From an uncultured Alphaproteobacteria bacterium (GTDB lineage: Bacteria; Pseudomonadota; Alphaproteobacteria; HIMB59; GCA-002718135): DNA of 64,000 nt. Shown here piece after piece: positions 63,183 to 64,000 of the stretch. A model generated the notes under the pieces. That model was not told the DNA's origin. It searched no databases and saw only the letters and a list, made by a program, of their open reading frames with translations. A program made the position numbers and the translations under genes. Numbering within the stretch: the first letter of the stretch is position 1; every line of letters begins with the position of its first letter. Location of the stretch: contig CACMQB010000002.1 of the NCBI GenBank assembly GCA_902615745.1, positions 62,001 to 126,000 of the forward strand, in the 5' to 3' direction.

Positions 63183-64000
63183 ATGAAAAATGAGTGGAAA
63201 GAAAGTTTAGCTAAAAAATATATTAAAGAATATCAGTTAAAGAAAGTCAGCACAGATTTAGCATTAAGAATATATTCAACGCATTTATTAGGTAATAATC
63301 CAGAACTTGTTTTACATGGAGGAGGTAATACATCTGTAAAATCAATTAAAAAAAATTTATTTGGAAAAGATAACGATGTAATTTTTGTAAAAGGAAGTGG
63401 ATGGGATATGTCAAACCTAAATGAAAGAGGATTACCAGGTCTGTATCTTGATCCTTTACTCAAAACTCTATCCTTAAAAAAAATGAGTGATGAAAAGATG
63501 GTTAATTATTTGAGATCAAACTTACTTGACTCCAGTTCTCCTAATCCATCAATTGAAACTCTTTTACATGCTTATTTACCATTTAAATATGTAGATCATA
63601 CACATTCAAATGCGATTTTAAGTTTAGTCAATCTAGATAATTCAAAAGAGATATTAAATAAAATTTATAAAGATAAAATTGCAATAGTTCCCTACGTAAT
63701 GCCAGGATTTGAACTTGCTAAATTATGTCATATGGTAATTTCAAAAAATCATAAAGTTGAAGGATTAATGCTTTTAAATCATGGCATTTTCACTTTTGGA
63801 AGTTCAGCAAAACAAAGTTATGATAGAATGATTAAGCTTGTAACATTAGCTGAAAATTTTTTAAACAAGCAAAAAAAATTAATAAAATATAATATTAATA
63901 ACAAAAAAATAAATATTACTGATGTTCAGCTATGTATTAGAAATTTATACCATTCCTTTACAAACAAAAGATGGTTAATAAAATTTAATAATAAGGTTGA
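63183..64000 (+). CDS. Class II aldolase/adducin-family protein (partial, runs off the window)
   Basis: An open frame runs from ATG 63183 to the window end (272 codons). It has VLHGGGNTSVK, KGSGWDMSNLNERGLPGLYLD, the zinc-binding YVDHTHSNAI and LLNHGIFTFG, the marks of class II sugar-phosphate aldolases. The sequence is nearest in style to the N-terminal part of bifunctional RhaD-type aldolase/short-chain dehydrogenase fusions, but the C-terminus is not visible. It starts 1 base after mtnA, so it likely acts on methylthioribulose 1-phosphate, a role inferred from context. Confidence 0.82.
   Translation, partial: MKNEWKESLAKKYIKEYQLKKVSTDLALRIYSTHLLGNNPELVLHGGGNTSVKSIKKNLFGKDNDVIFVKGSGWDMSNLNERGLPGLYLDPLLKTLSLKKMSDEKMVNYLRSNLLDSSSPNPSIETLLHAYLPFKYVDHTHSNAILSLVNLDNSKEILNKIYKDKIAIVPYVMPGFELAKLCHMVISKNHKVEGLMLLNHGIFTFGSSAKQSYDRMIKLVTLAENFLNKQKKLIKYNINNKKINITDVQLCIRNLYHSFTNKRWLIKFNNKV

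Noticed and set aside
1-64000. CRISPR arrays, transposases, integrases, prophage or long repeats.
   Set aside because: No regularly spaced repeats, no recombinase motifs and no phage structural genes were seen; the gaps between genes are too short to hold an array.

Overview
This window looks like a stretch of the chromosome of a streamlined, AT-rich marine alphaproteobacterium. The signs are a proteorhodopsin gene, a proton-pumping pyrophosphatase, a Tat-dependent TRAP transporter, Irr-type regulation, alphaproteobacterial gene orders (acpS-lepB-rnc-era-recO-parC; glyA-nrdR-ribD-ribE-ribBA-ribH-nusB-thiL; bamE/cyt bc1 chaperone/rpmF-plsX-ihfA-merR) and a very high coding density. No gap between genes exceeds about 160 bases, so there is no gene-free stretch over 300 bases to describe. 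A SAR11/HIMB59/AEGEAN-169-like lineage is an inference from gene content and base composition, not a proven placement. I see no transposase, integrase, prophage, CRISPR array or rRNA.

Layout. 1-7752 is a forward housekeeping operon: the end of a gene that may be rpoZ, then bifunctional (p)ppGpp synthetase/hydrolase, acpS, lepB, rnc, era, recO and parC, mostly with overlapping ends. 7794-14901 is accessory: a SABATH-like carboxyl methyltransferase facing a reverse-strand glutaryl-CoA dehydrogenase plus DctPQM TRAP transporter whose large permease carries a long coiled-coil tail. 14953-21718 holds rpiB, glyA, nrdR and the riboflavin operon through nusB and thiL; the RibBA protein has a degenerate GTP cyclohydrolase II half. 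21776-26765 holds the K+-independent H+-pyrophosphatase, BamE, a cytochrome bc1 assembly chaperone, rpmF, plsX, ihfA and a MerR regulator. 26925-27689 is a proteorhodopsin with the blue-tuning glutamine and its own terminator. 27786-32950 holds rplM-rpsI, argC, a small lipoprotein, hom and recJ, followed by tRNA-Glu.

33075-36462 is a reverse-strand Irr / acetoacetyl-CoA synthetase / quinone oxidoreductase group. A frame-broken alpha/beta hydrolase and the NhaD antiporter follow, then a reverse thiBP thiamine importer under a TPP riboswitch. 41266-53081 is accessory and transport-rich: tRNA-Pro, Fe-alcohol dehydrogenase, SulP transporter, GFA protein, YtoQ, methyltransferase, class III cyclase/TPR protein, amidotransferase, MOSC protein and a sugar ABC importer. 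53130-57431 holds a small phosphatase, apt, thiolase, acyl-CoA dehydrogenase and an NDUFS4-like complex I subunit, followed by tRNA-Arg. 57559-64000 holds a 2OG-oxygenase-like gene, a second GFA gene, inositol catabolism genes iolC-iolB-iolJ, and mtnP-mtnA followed by a class II aldolase cut by the window edge.

How it fits together. The cell appears to combine light-driven and PPi-driven proton pumping with Na+/H+ exchange and uptake of organic acids, sugars and thiamine. The last cluster is the most interesting: phosphorylase, isomerase and class II aldolase resemble a DHAP-shunt route for methylthioadenosine/5'-deoxyadenosine salvage, placed directly behind inositol genes whose aldolase also yields DHAP. 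Both ABC importers lack an ATPase gene here, so they must borrow ATPases encoded elsewhere.
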